Part shown: positions 31,395-42,027 of the stretch, piece after piece
Layout: each line of letters opens with the position of its first letter
Position numbering within the stretch: the first letter of the stretch is position 1
Origin: Nilaparvata lugens
Lineage: Eukaryota > Arthropoda > Insecta > Hemiptera > Delphacidae
Direction of reading: 5' to 3'
Assembly: GCF_014356525.2 (NCBI RefSeq)
Contig: NC_052504.1
Coordinates: forward strand, 100,341,940-100,405,939
Length of the DNA: 64,000 bases
Translations under genes and position numbers: made by a program
The notes under the pieces: generated by a model
The model's input: the letters and a program-made list of their open reading frames with translations, nothing else
Databases searched by the model: none
Told to the model about the DNA's origin: nothing

Positions 31395-32498
31395 CGCGCC
31401 CCTGGGTTTGAATTCAAAATATTTGAGAATCACAATGTTTTTAATGAAAACCCACCCTTCAATACATTGATATACACTATACTTTATTTATAAATTATAC
31501 TCTCCTACTTCTATCACAGTTCGCAGACATATTTGCTGCATCTCCTTTATACCTTTATCAAATACAATAACAAATTCTCCTCCTCAACACACATAAAATA
31601 TCATAAATATAAACTTCTAAACGTATTCCTCCTGACACCACTTAAAACATAGTAATTTTTAAATTCGCCGCTTGCAGGGCCGCCAACTTAACTACACACA
31701 TTTCATAATTCTCACAAATGATTCCTTTTAAACAATAATTTCGATTCATAAACTTCTGGGCTTATATCTTATAGTATTTCTTAGGTCTTAATATAAATAA
31801 TTTTCTATACATCAGGTACAATACTTTCTTTTGCTAATGGCTCTTTGGTTTTGGTAACTGGTATTCACTTTAAGTCTTTTCAGGTAACAAACGTGGCATA
31901 ATTAAAAGTAATAAATATAAAAACATATAAATAAATATATCGACATTAATAAATATAATAAATAACAATAATAAATAACTCTTTGGGTACAGTACTTCTT
32001 TTTATAAACATATGTTCAACAGACATTACATTCGTTTGATTTGGGTGGCTTTGGCAAGCTGGTCACTGGTTCTACAGAATTTGCTGTCGAGTTTCATAAC
32101 TATTAACCTAACTGCTCAATTTTTTCTCTTAAAAAGGTAATTAACAAATTTTAATTTTATTATCCCCGCTTGTGTCCTTTTTTATCTGATGTATATAATT
32201 TAATTACATATTTAAAAATTGTTCTTTTCCTTATTGCAGGCTTCTAACGGTTGGAAGGAAATTAAACATTGGATTGTTGCCACGAGGTCCTATACCAATA
32301 TTAAATTTATTAAGGAAGGTTAGTAATCGGTTTGATAATAATGTTTTCATTGATTTCTTATCATATTTATTTCAAATTCTGACGATATTTCATGTAGAAT
32401 TGTTGTGATTTTTCCCGTATCTTTGGGCTTTCTTCTTGTAGCTATACTGTAGGCTGGTTGGGTTATCTGCTATCCATTTGTTGATTGTTGAGGCTGTC
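31395..32498 (-). other. Interior downstream of gag, non-coding
   Basis: About 1.1 kb between the gag stop and the 3' LTR where pol would normally begin. AT-rich, stops in every frame, no RT or integrase motif seen. It may carry RNA signals, but nothing specific is visible. Confidence 0.6.
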
Positions 32499-35273
32499 CT
32501 ATCGATAATTTATCTTTATGAATTTAAAGCCCTTGTATCTGGTGTATCTTTTAAAACAATTCCTTGATCTGGTTCTGTTTTCTTCTTTATTATTTCTATT
32601 TATTCCGTTGAGTCTCGATATTTTCACTTTAGTGGCATTGTTTATAATTCTAGTTACACCAATAAACGACTTTATAATATAAAGCTTCCAATCATCTTCA
32701 TCCGATACTTTCCACTTAAATTCATTATTAGGCTTCATCATCATAATAAACAATTCAATAATATAACACTTCCAATCAACACTAATAAATTCTTTCAACA
32801 ATAACATGGTCTTAATTATAGCATCACTTTTCAATATTATCACAGCCATTATAACAAACATTAAACACCATATCAAAACATTTATCAACTTCCTAACAAT
32901 ATAATCACTCAACATATAGCCAGGTACTTCCATTTTATTAGTATAATTCCTTATTTCTCTCACTCTTCTTAGACACTTTCCATTCTTCATTAGCTCCCAC
33001 AAGTAATCCAATTTATTGTCCGCGCATGAATCGATAGTAGTCCTTCTAATAACTTCGGTTCTATCCCATTTATTTGATCCGTTTTTATCCCGTTTCCTTA
33101 GCCCATTCTTCCGGTCACATCGCTGATTGGCCCTCTTGAAGCGTATGTGCCGCGGATGCATGACGTTGGTCCCTTCCTGTCCTCCTCGGTGTCGGTCCGG
33201 TATCCTCCTCGGGCGTTTAAATCGTGCATGCGGCCTCCATCGGCGCGCGCGGTTCCTCCGTTTCTTCCGCCTCCGGGCCTTGCGATGCATGCTCCTTCGG
33301 TCATGTAGTCCGTTCTCCTCGTCCTGATGCCGGTCGGGTGTCCTCGGGCGCTTCCTTCTCCGGGCCTTGCGGTGGTCGCTCCTCTTATCCGGTAGTCCGT
33401 CCTCTTGGTCCTCTATTCTGGGTTCATTGGGGTGCCTTGGTGGGGTCGAATGATGCGCGGGTGCGGTGGCGGACTCTTGATGCGCGGGTGTGACGTGCAG
33501 ACACATGGTGGCGGTCTCTGGATATGCGGGCTGCTCTTCCTGCGGTGATGGATCGTCGGCGGGGAATATAAGGCTCAAGAGGGGTTGATGTTTTCGGGCT
33601 GTTTTAATTACATGTTGAGCGGCGGTTTTTGGTGGTGATTTATCTGGTATTGGCTTTTGTTCTTCTAATAATATTTCCGGTAAATCATTTCTAAAGGTGG
33701 TGTATGATGTTGAAATATCTGGATTTTCTTTGTTTGTTTCATTGGAGCTTGTAGGTGTTATATCAGGGGTATCATATAGTCCTGGTTTATTAGCTGTAGC
33801 TTTCTGTGTATCTGGTGGCGGGTTGTTGGGTGTTGGGTTCTGTGTTTTTTGGTGATTTGATCTGGACGCATGCTCTAATGTGTAGTTTGTACTTATTTGA
33901 TGAGGTGGCGGTTTGTAATTTTTGTCGTAATTATTCTGAGTGTTATCATTATTTGTGTTAAATCGATCACGGCCATAATAATACTTTCTTTCATAGGTTT
34001 GCTGTGGATAATGGTTTGTTTGACGATTCTGAAAACTTCTATTATTCCAGCTGTTATTTTGATTATGATTATAGCGGCGTTTAAATTGAGGGGTAGATCG
34101 TGAGCAATCATATGGTACTGATTCATAATTTTGGCTGTTATACTGATTAAATTTTGAGTTATGTTGATTTTGTGCGTATCTCTGGTCTGAACGGTGGTTT
34201 GACATTGCCATCACAGACTGTATGCCATATAGATGATTTATCAGCTGCTTGCAATCAGTAATGGGTTGTGTGGCGAGTGCCATTCTAACTTGATACGGTA
34301 GCTTCTTTAAAATAATACTAGCTAATGCCGATTCATTAATGGGCTCGCTCAATTGAGAATTTTTAAACTGTAGGGCAGTGATGAAAGTGGTACATGCACC
34401 GTCTAAGTTAGGGTTGAAATCGCATGATATAATGTCCGCTAGCACGTCCAACTGTTTACTTCTGCTCCAATACTGTTCCAGGAAGACAGCTACAAACTCA
34501 TCCAATGATGTAAATTCATGGACTCTACTCCGAAAGAACATCAGGGGTTCGCCAATCAATAAACTAGTCAAACGAAGACGCCAAAAATTCCAAGAGGTGG
34601 GTGTTAATGATTGAACTAGTTTTATCTGATCTATAAATTCTTTAGGTTGGAGATAGCGGTCTGTATTGTCAAAACGGCCTAATTCATTGAAACTGTGTAG
34701 TGAATCAAACGTTGCTATGGGAATAGGCTCTATATTCTCGTGCGGAAATTGATGTATTTGATTTTCAAGTTGTACTATGTTTTGATTTATATCAGAATTT
34801 GGGTGAGCTATTTCATGAATTTGCGAAGTGTTTTGTGCTGGTAGGTTATCTATTCTTTCGTTTAACTCACAAGTGACAGTATCTATTTTTGCTGTTAAAT
34901 CGGTTGTAATTAGTTCTTGATTTTCAGCGGTAGATGCTGATATTGTGTCCGCAGTTTGCTTACCCGTTCTTACCGATGTATCCTTCAATGATTCCCGCAT
35001 TTCCTTCATTTCCGCCTTCAAGTCCTTCATTACTCTGGTCATTGTTTTTTCTAAACTATTAGAAAATGACTTGATCATCCCCTCTACTATAACCCTTCTT
35101 ATTGCTTCTTGGGAGACATTTAACGGTTTATTACTGTTCACAGGATTCTTGGCGGTGATTGAAGAGATCTGGGCGTTGGACTCCATCGCGCCCCCCTCAG
35201 CGTCGATCTCCGCTACTATCGCCGTCTGCAGTGTGTCTGCTACCTTACTTTGCGTGGACGAAAAGAGACTCAT
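32499..35273 (-). CDS. gag: Gag-like polyprotein of the LTR element (924 aa)
   Basis: An intact frame of 924 codons. The ATG at 35,273 is the first after an in-frame TAA two codons upstream and lies ~480 bp inside the 5' LTR. Residues ~70-105 look like a coiled coil. Residues ~205-375 match the Ty3/Gypsy capsid (retrotrans_gag) pattern, with SWNFWRLRLTSLL then SLDEFVAVFLEQYW. Residues ~380-500 are Asn/Gln/Tyr/Arg-rich, and no CCHC zinc knuckle is visible. About 500-620 is Pro-rich. About 630-740 is extremely Arg/Lys-rich, built from repeated DxRSxHRKARRRK units on GC-rich DNA. Residues ~794-816 form a strong hydrophobic segment, and the end is basic. Presumed to package the element RNA. The basic and membrane-like tail is unusual. 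Confidence 0.85.
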   Translation of the reverse strand: MSLFSSTQSKVADTLQTAIVAEIDAEGGAMESNAQISSITAKNPVNSNKPLNVSQEAIRRVIVEGMIKSFSNSLEKTMTRVMKDLKAEMKEMRESLKDTSVRTGKQTADTISASTAENQELITTDLTAKIDTVTCELNERIDNLPAQNTSQIHEIAHPNSDINQNIVQLENQIHQFPHENIEPIPIATFDSLHSFNELGRFDNTDRYLQPKEFIDQIKLVQSLTPTSWNFWRLRLTSLLIGEPLMFFRSRVHEFTSLDEFVAVFLEQYWSRSKQLDVLADIISCDFNPNLDGACTTFITALQFKNSQLSEPINESALASIILKKLPYQVRMALATQPITDCKQLINHLYGIQSVMAMSNHRSDQRYAQNQHNSKFNQYNSQNYESVPYDCSRSTPQFKRRYNHNQNNSWNNRSFQNRQTNHYPQQTYERKYYYGRDRFNTNNDNTQNNYDKNYKPPPHQISTNYTLEHASRSNHQKTQNPTPNNPPPDTQKATANKPGLYDTPDITPTSSNETNKENPDISTSYTTFRNDLPEILLEEQKPIPDKSPPKTAAQHVIKTARKHQPLLSLIFPADDPSPQEEQPAYPETATMCLHVTPAHQESATAPAHHSTPPRHPNEPRIEDQEDGLPDKRSDHRKARRRKRPRTPDRHQDEENGLHDRRSMHRKARRRKKRRNRARRWRPHARFKRPRRIPDRHRGGQEGTNVMHPRHIRFKRANQRCDRKNGLRKRDKNGSNKWDRTEVIRRTTIDSCADNKLDYLWELMKNGKCLRRVREIRNYTNKMEVPGYMLSDYIVRKLINVLIWCLMFVIMAVIILKSDAIIKTMLLLKEFISVDWKCYIIELFIMMMKPNNEFKWKVSDEDDWKLYIIKSFIGVTRIINNATKVKISRLNGINRNNKEENRTRSRNCFKRYTRYKGFKFIKINYR
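33100..33550 (-). repeat. GC-rich coding minisatellite within gag
   Basis: A ~450-bp block of clearly higher GC in an otherwise very AT-rich element. Units of roughly 85-100 bp recur on the plus strand with CTCCGGGCCTTGCG(A/G)TG, then GTAGTCCGT(T/C)CTC and CCTC.TCCTG. On the coding strand they give Arg/His/Asp-rich repeats. Because of the composition, several other frames are also open here. Confidence 0.65.
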
Positions 35274-35692
35274 ATTTTAAAAATGGATTAAGTGTCAAGT
35301 GTTTGTTAAAAAAGTGAAAGTTTTGGCCAACAAGGCATTAATAAGGACACAAATGAGGATAGGCCTATGGACATTACAAGCCAGGTAACCTATTTATTAC
35401 TTAAGCTCTTATAATATAATAATACTATTCATTGATTTCTGACTAGCAGTTTAGGCCCATAAAATATAATAGCTCTCTCTATAAAATATATTTTTTACAG
35501 TACTAATAATATAAAATTTTCTTTAAAACATATAATTTCTCTTTATTTAAAGCTATTGATTCCCCAAAAAGTAATACAAATTTCCTTCGCCAGTTTTCCT
35601 CACAACTCGTATAAGTTATCTATAATTTTCAATATGGTTATTGACTTAATTTCAAATAATTATTCAATGAGCTTGGCTCTCATCATCAGTCC

Positions 35693-35760
35693 CACGTTGG
35701 TACGACATGTCTTTGTGTCGTATCCGTGGCCTATCACGTTGGGCGACATGTCTTTCTGTC
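35693..35760 (-). promoter_or_regulatory. Primer-binding region with two tRNA-Lys 3'-end copies
   Basis: Next to the 5' LTR the plus strand reads CACGTTGGGCGACATGTCTT at 35,735-35,754. About 42 bp further in lies a related copy, CCCACGTTGGTACGACATGT at 35,691-35,710. tRNA-Lys(CUU) ends CCCCACGTTGGGCGCCA, so each copy matches it with a few changes, and the minus strand would pair with the primer. Both copies are followed by TCTTT(C/G)TGTC, and TGTC is also the LTR edge. Neither is perfect. Confidence 0.65.
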
Positions 35761-37742
35761 ACGTTATTCTTTATATTAAATAACGATTAGCCTCCTGCTT
35801 GGCATCAGTCGGTAAAGCATGAGATTTAATATAATTAGGGCGTGGTTTTCTAATAGTATTCAGTCTTAAAAAATCTTGATAGGCCTAGATATGGGCTTCT
35901 CCAATAACTCTTGTAATTCAATAAATAATAAATATATATAAATGATACTTATACTATAGAGATGAGGAATAAAAAATAAATTGCACACCATGAAAATTTC
36001 ACACATATATTACACAAATAATGCAAAGATCAATCGAGGCAAAAAATATATATATAGAGCGATAAAAATATAATATAAAAATAGAACAATATTTGAAATC
36101 AATAAAAATATCACAGGCTAAACTTTATATTCTAGATTTGTGGCACGAATCATTACCATGTGCCTTTATCTTGAAATCATATGCATTCCTTTGCATGTAG
36201 CTGTGACATGTACTTGCTAATACTTGTCGGCTTGGATAATTCAATCAAAAATATGTGCTCTAAGATCAGCTTGATAAATTAGCCACTAATAATCCAAATA
36301 TATCTATATATTAAAATCTCTAGTATTTAGTAGATTTATTTGTATCGAATATATATTTTTATCTCAGGGTGCAAGATTCGGCACCTGACGGAATAGGTAG
36401 AGCCATTCATCTAGTGAATTAGAACTATGATAAATTATCGCAAATTGTATTGCAAAAAATTAAATATTGTATGCATACGTTTGATAGCCTAGATTTCGTA
36501 CTTCTTTGATTAAATAGAAATTTCTAAAATATTGATCTATATATTTTTCTTTCAATTAAATACCTTTAATACTAATTTTTACTTGCGCAAGTATTACTCT
36601 TATTAATTTCTTAATTTATAATAACCCTTTCGGCGAGCTAGCTTTGATCATCAGATTATTCGAAGCACTAGGGCGCCCATCACTAATTCAAATTTAATCA
36701 CTCACGTGTCGAAAATCTTCTTGTAAGCCGCCGATGTCGATCCAACTCCATGTGGTCCGGGAATATGGTAGCCGGAATCGTCTCCTCCAGGGGTTTATAA
36801 ATTTAATTAAAATGAAAATGACTTCTGCTTCACAATAGCATCACGAAGTCTTTTAAGAAATTTAATAATTTACTTTAACTTTAAATTTACAAAATTATTA
36901 ATAAGGTACTTCGCTCTAAAATATTTGGGGTCCTCTTATGGTGGCATCTGGCTGGCGAGTGCTGGTTCTTCCTTTTCAAGTTTTACAGATCCTCTTTCCG
37001 ACTTTCAAATTAGCATAAAATTTAAATATCCCAATCCTCCGCCATTAAATTCAAATAGATCTTACAAAAAATGCCAAAATATTGCTTAGATTATATGATT
37101 AATAATTTCTTTGCATTCGAGCCATATTGATAACATAGATTACACAAATTTTTACACAAAATCTAGTACATTTATATAAATATATATAAATATTTTTGAA
37201 TTGGCCTACAGTTGCCGCCTATTAACTGCCGTTTTACTATTGGTGCATGCAAATTTTATTAGGTATTCATGCGCCTGGTAACTCTTATTTCCTGAATACA
37301 TTAAATTATTTTTATTTGGTTTTTTATTTATGCTCTTTGCATGCTAGTTAATATTCTATATATTAATATTAATTCCATGCTACCTAATAATTAGCCACGT
37401 GGACGGTGTTTTTTCACATTGCACACCATCCGAATGCAATAAAGCTCTGCCAGGGGTTTTGGTCAGATTCTACGTTCTTCGGTTTGATCGATCTCTAGGT
37501 CACCGATCCGTGAATACATCTATATAACCTCAATCTTCAAATATTTTATAAATAATCTATTTATGAGTAGTAAACTTCCTTCAAATCCTTTTTAAGTTCT
37601 TGTACCATTTAGCCAGAACAAGCTGATGCTATCTAATCTTGGTTATTATCTGCTTGGCGATATTAGCCAATTACTTTATTTTTAGACCTATTACTATTTC
37701 TGTTAGGGCTTTTCATCTACCCAGATTTAAATATGTTACAAG
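35757..37742 (-). repeat. 5' LTR (right copy)
   Basis: Direct repeat of 29,404-31,394 with the same TG...CA ends, abutting the AGTT duplication at 37,743. It should carry the promoter for gag transcription leftwards, but I could not single out a convincing core promoter in this very AT-rich sequence. Confidence 0.92.
35790..35850 (+). other. tRNA-Lys-like segment in the LTR (second copy)
   Basis: Same segment as 29,438-29,498 with one visible change (gatttaatat for gatttgatat). It lies ~30 bp inside the LTR edge next to the primer-binding region, on the strand that would represent the tRNA itself. Confidence 0.6.
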
Positions 37743-38103
37743 TTGGAGAGAATGAGCATGAGGTAGAGAGTGTATACGAAGGGGTAGATGGACCAATGTG
37801 TAACAAGAGAGAGAGAGAGTGACTAAGTAGGGTGAGAGAGAAAGAGATGACAGAGTGAGAGATAGAGAACGAGCAATAAATATAGAGTGTAAGCGCGAAG
37901 GGGCAGGTGGAGAGGGAGTCGGCAAGAGAGAGTGAGAGAGGAAGAGAGCAAGAGAGAAGAGAGAAAGAGGAAGAGAACAAGAGAGAGTGTGTGAGTGTGA
38001 GAGAAATGGTGACAGAGAGAGACAGGGGTGAGATAGAGTGAGAGAGTGTGTGAGTGAGGAGAGAGGCGTGAGAGAGTAATGGCGATAAAGAGTGGGACAA
38101 GAG
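37743..38103. repeat. GA-rich tract flanking the LTR element
   Basis: GAGAGAGTG-type repeats. The minus-strand Ser/Leu/His frames (127 and 103 codons) are products of composition. Continuation of the GA tract at 29,363-29,400. Confidence 0.8.
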
Positions 38104-38372
38104 ATTGATTGATTACTTCATTTATGTAGATCACAATATATTGGCTTATACACTTATATACAATAGCTTACAATACAGCAAAATTATAGATGAATGTACA
38201 TAATATAGACTAAGAAAATAATTATTGAACTGTATATGTAATTTGTAATATAATAACTATAGATAATTATATTGTTATGCATCTACATAAATTGGCGGAG
38301 CTTTAGACATACAAAGGCCATTCTACCGAAAGAATATTAAAAATATCCTCCCTACTCACTCACTACCAAAAG
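38104..38372 (-). mobile_element. Family E retroposon, inverted copy
   Basis: Reads GATTGATTGATTACTTCATT on the plus strand, i.e. the tail, and ends at CTACTCACTCACTACCAAAA. Embedded in GA tracts on both sides, the mirror of E copies that follow CT tracts. Confidence 0.8.
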
Positions 38373-38905
38373 AGAGAGAGAGAGAGGTGTGTGAGAGAGA
38401 GCAAAAAAGAGAGAATGAGGAAAAGATAGTGAATGAGTGAGAAGAGGTGATGGAGAGGAAGTTGGCAAGAGAGAGAGAGAGAGAGAAAGATAAGAAAAAA
38501 GGAGAGAGATTGAGAGAGAGTGAATGTCAGAAAGACAGAGTGTGAGAGTGATGGTGATGAAGAGAGATACAAGAGAAAGAAAGAGTAAGAGAGAGTGTGA
38601 GTGGGAATGGGTGATGAAGAGGAAGTTAGCAAAACAGGGAAAGAAAGTGAGCAAGGGAGGGTAAATGAGAAAGTTTTAGAGAGCAAGTGTGAGGAAGAGA
38701 GAGTGTGTGAGAGATGATGACAAAGATAGAGAGACAAGAGAGAGAATGAGTGAGAGAGAGTGAGTGTCAGAAAGAGAGATGATGATAAAGAGAGAGACGG
38801 GATAAGTGAGAGTGAGTGTGCGTGTGAGAAGAAAACGGCATGAGAGAGAAAAGATGATGAAAAGAAAGACAGGTGAGAGAAAGAGTGTGAGAGAGCGTAT
38901 AATGA
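38373..38905. repeat. GA-rich tract
   Basis: GAGAGAGAAAGA / GAGTGTGAGAG repeats with diverged ~100-bp higher-order spacing. The 83-124-codon minus frames are not genes. Confidence 0.8.
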
Positions 38906-39127
38906 GCAATGACAATGCCCTAATCATTTGGCGGCGGCTCTCAGCTATTTAGGAGGATAGGTCAGGTTGGGTTAGGTTAACTCAGTTTAACCTCAATTAG
39001 TGAAGAGACAAGGCTCAGGTATAATGATCTCTGTTTTGAGGTAATCAATGTTCCCCACATCACTTCCTTCTCGATCCACTTTATACAGTCAGCATTGGTT
39101 ATATGGGAAGCGACATTGTAATCTATA
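38906..39127. other. Unassigned
   Basis: Unique-looking sequence with GGTTAGGTTAACTCAGTTTAACCTC near 38,970. No gene or repeat recognised. Confidence 0.3.
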
Positions 39128-39315
39128 AGAAATAACTAGTGACCCCCTGGGTGAGAGAACTCACTCAAGAACTGTTGCATTGTAATCTTTATAACACGAA
39201 ACTTTCAATAATACAGAGTTGGTGAGAATTATGGAAACAGCTGAATATTTCTTCTAAAGGAATAAGTTGACTTGACAGTGGGTTTTATTGGTGATCCTAT
39301 TTGAAATGAGATAGT
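39128..39315 (+). mobile_element. Family L repeat, continuous
   Basis: ACTAGTGACCCCCTGGGTGA, TTGTAATCTTTATAACACGA, ACAGAGTTGG and GATCCTATTTGAAATGAG match the split copy at 14.4 kb, and family C follows. Confidence 0.65.
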
Positions 39316-39914
39316 ATATTTCGCACCTATTGCAGAAAATGAGATTTTTCCGGCTCGAAATCGGTTTTCAAGTCCGAGGCCGTAGGCCGAGGACTAGAAA
39401 AGATTGAGAGCCGGAAAAAACATTTTTGCCCGTGGTGCGAGCGCTATTTTTCGCCTCACAAAAATAAACTTTATATAATATATGAGAATAGTTGTTCACT
39501 AAGCACTACCGAAAGCAGAAGTGGAAGGTGATAGCTCTTGCAAATCTGAGGTAATCTGAATATCAGGAAATTTTCCAAGTATTTTTATTTCCTATTCTGA
39601 TTTGTCTAAATAACCTGAAAGATGATGTTCAATTATGTGGGAAGTTGCGTTTATGCTTTTTTATTCTTTCAAATGACAATACGATGATATTATTATAAAT
39701 GTTTTTGATCATTGAATAATGAACACAAATAATGAAAAGCTTTTTGATCACCTTTCTTAGTCCCATGTTAGCGGCTGGAAAGGGTACTCTTTCCGGCCTG
39801 GCCGGAAAGAAACCTGTGCTGACGTCAGACGAGCGTCGTCTGCAAACAATATCTTCCAGATCTATGTAGGGACTGGAAAACAGCTGCTTTCTGTGCAGTG
39901 TGGCGAAGAATATT
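39316..39914 (+). mobile_element. Family C element (~600 bp)
   Basis: Starts ATATTTCGCACC. Next come a nested palindrome with TTTTTCCGGCTC/GAGCCGGAAAAA arms around a G.A-mismatch hairpin (39,372-39,394), a ~300-bp AT-rich middle, CTCTTTCCGG palindrome sequence, TGACGTCA and the CAGACGA/TCGTCTG hairpin. It ends near GTGTGGCGAA. Closely similar to 47,308-47,911. Non-coding. Confidence 0.8.
39372..39394 (+). promoter_or_regulatory. Hairpin: GTCC stem, GA/GA, GGCC stem, GTA loop
   Basis: Outer pair GTCC/GGAC, tandem GA mismatch, inner pair GGCC/GGCC, loop GTA. Same fold at 47,361-47,383, where one inner pair is a T.G wobble, and inverted at 11,342-11,364. Function unknown. Confidence 0.65.
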
Positions 39915-40079
39915 GCTCTTCAAAAATTAGTTTCACGCTCCAACATCTTGTTTGTCCCTCATATGAATCCTCCAGAGTTCCAAAAGAAAATGAATGGTGA
40001 AAACCGCACATTGATATCTCAACCCTTATCAGTTTGTTAATATTCAAAAGTTGTAAATTATGTTGTATATTGACCAGCT

Positions 40080-40620
40080 GAAATCAAGTGTCAGCGCATG
40101 AGGGAATTCATCTAATCTCAGCTGTTTTCCATGCATGGAATCAAGCTGGTAAACAGCTGTTTGCAGAACAAATTAACATAGGATTCTCATTACAGCATAC
40201 TCTACTCTAATAAAACCATAATTATCATGTTCTTCTGACAGTTGAGTATGTTTCATAGTTCCGTAATAGGAGCAGCAAAACTGCTTAAAAATAAATGAAA
40301 AAATGTTTCATAGTTACGAAATAGGAACAGCAAAACTGCTAAAGAAAAACAACTTCCACAAAATTCCTCATTCGGAATTTTCAAACTAAGCTATTTTTTT
40401 AGAATGCATGTAGTAACTTACGCACAAGCAGTTAATGTTCTCTATTTCTCAATTATTCTTCTCCAGATTATCTTGACAAAAAATTGTGTACGTCACTTGT
40501 ACGTGAATGTCCCTTGCAGTGATCGAATAAAATTCTAGTCTTGGCTAACGTCTCAACTAGAAACATCATGCTCGCCTGCAAAAGGCCCCTTCCCGTCCAT
40601 GTGACGTTAGATACTTTTCT
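40080..40620 (-). repeat. Family P repeat, inverted copy
   Basis: Inverted relative to 20,170-20,650, with an internal short tandem (GTTTCATAGTT(C/A)CG(T/A)AATAGGA twice near 40,250 and 40,305). Non-coding. A 92-codon frame at 40,468-40,746 is not supported. Confidence 0.65.
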
Positions 40621-41017
40621 TTCTGTGTAATAGCTTCCAAATAGCTTCAGCTGATGGCCTAACCTAACCGAACGCTCGCTCAATAAAGGAAAGAAAATTG
40701 TTGGCTTATTCACGCACGGAATAGGAAATTCACAAATGATCATCACGTCTGAACTACTGGATTGATTAATTTGTAATTTTGTTCAAATATCCTCAATTAT
40801 TCACCAAGAATGTTGAAGACCTATTTTTTCAACTCTTCAAGATTCTATAGTTAAGGTTTTCAGCCTTGTTCATTCCCAACTTTTAATTCTTGTTTGAAAT
40901 AATATATCATATTCCATTCACCCAGAATATATATAATATTTTCCAATGATTGAATGATAAACATTCAGAATTATTTTTTAATCGATTACATTCAAGTATA
41001 ATTGGAAATCAATCTGG
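40621..41017. other. AT-rich, nothing recognised
   Basis: Possibly a worn family A interior near the right side (catttcc/cattca words), but I cannot support a boundary. Confidence 0.3.
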
Positions 41018-41120
41018 CAACGTTGCAGAGCTTGGAAAAGATAGCGCAATCTTCTATGTCGAATGATAGCAATACCATTGCTAATCAAACACTGTCATTA
41101 TAACGTGGACCTCTTTATAG
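41018..41120 (+). mobile_element. Family A partial copy (right end)
   Basis: TCTGGCAACGTTGCAGAGC, GCAATACCATTGCTAATCAA and the end cattataacgtggacctctttatag. Confidence 0.75.
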
Positions 41121-41557
41121 TGATCAGCAGTGTTGGGGCTTCGTTTTCAAATCGCAGATGAGTTGATGACAGCCATTCACTGTGCAATGGATTTTTGCAC
41201 AGTTGTGTGTGCAACGGGACTAATTGAACTGCCGCATTGTCAGTCAGTCATTGTACTCAATCACATTGTGCAATGGAACTGATTGGATTTGAAACCTGTT
41301 ATTGTCTGATTGGTTGGAGTTGCAAGTCATTGGGGAAATAATCATGTTGGTAGTATCACAACCAGGTAAAATTGAATGTCATGCCTAACGAATTGGCAAC
41401 ATTGTCATCTATGACAGAGGAATCCATTCTATTACTAGTAGTTCTGTGAACAGTTGACACCACACAGTTTTCTCATCCACTAGTATCTGATGTCACCTGT
41501 TCTAGTTGATTCAGTTCAATCATGATAATTTATTCTTGAAAACTGTCATTTGTTCGG
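41121..41557. other. Low-copy sequence, no gene seen
   Basis: Contains several ATTGG/CCAAT words and TGTGCAATGGA repeated twice (41,196 and 41,267). No frame of note. Confidence 0.3.
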
Positions 41558-41830
41558 TATTGAAATTTATAATAAATTACCAGATAGCTTGAAGTCGATT
41601 AATAATGATGCTTTGTTCAAAAAAGACCTTAAAAAGTTTGTTGTAGAAGGAGAGTTTTACTCGTTGAATGAGTTTTTGTTTGGCTGACTTTTTCTGACCT
41701 TTTATTATGTTAACTAAATACAAAAAAACATGTTACCTATGTGTATATATTTGTACTTATGACGACTGCGATATACAGACATTTCTTGTTATTGTATTTA
41801 TGCAGAAAAAAGAGAATTTGAATTTGTTTT
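41558..41830 (+). mobile_element. 5'-truncated LINE 3' end
   Basis: The first ~125 bp (41,560-41,684) encode GIEIYNKLPDSLKSI, then a LFKKDLKKFVV segment and a stop after FLFG. This is the standard tail of CR1/Jockey-like ORF2 proteins (xxLYNxLPxxL...FKxxLKxxL). A short 3' UTR and a (GAATTT)n-like end follow at 41,813-41,826. No RT domain. Dead fragment. Confidence 0.7.
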
Positions 41831-42027
41831 CCCCGAGATCAAAAACTGACTTATGTTAATAAACTCAGTTCACGTTTGAATTCGTATCACATATTATATT
41901 TTATTCAGTTCCGTGATAATCTGTCCATCTGATAGGAATACTTCTCAACTATTTTTTAATTGATTTCTTCGAATTGAGAATATTTTAATTTCTTCAGCAA
42001 TATTCAGTTCATTTATCCATTTTTACT

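Larger units (their letters stand above)
29404..37742 (-). mobile_element. Gag-only LTR retrotransposon, 8.3 kb
   Basis: Two near-identical ~2 kb direct repeats flank a 4.36 kb interior that encodes one gag ORF on the minus strand. The outer ends are TG...CA and the element is flanked by AGTT on both sides (29,400-29,403 and 37,743-37,746). A 4-bp duplication fits Ty3/Gypsy-type integration. I see no protease, reverse transcriptase, RNase H or integrase motif in any frame of the interior, so it should be mobilised in trans. The few LTR differences (such as 1991 versus 1986 bp) indicate a recent insertion. In organisation it resembles plant TR-GAG elements. Confidence 0.9.

Noticed and set aside
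31395..32498. Hidden pol gene downstream of gag
   Set aside because: All frames are stop-rich, and no protease, RT or integrase motif could be found by eye. A translated search would settle it.
33098..33493. Extra open frames on both strands within gag (66-89 codons)
   Set aside because: They come from the GC-rich minisatellite block and are shadows of the gag frame.
37713..38927. Series of minus-strand frames of 70-127 codons
   Set aside because: All are CT-rich-strand translations of the GA tracts next to the LTR element, overlapping in several frames.
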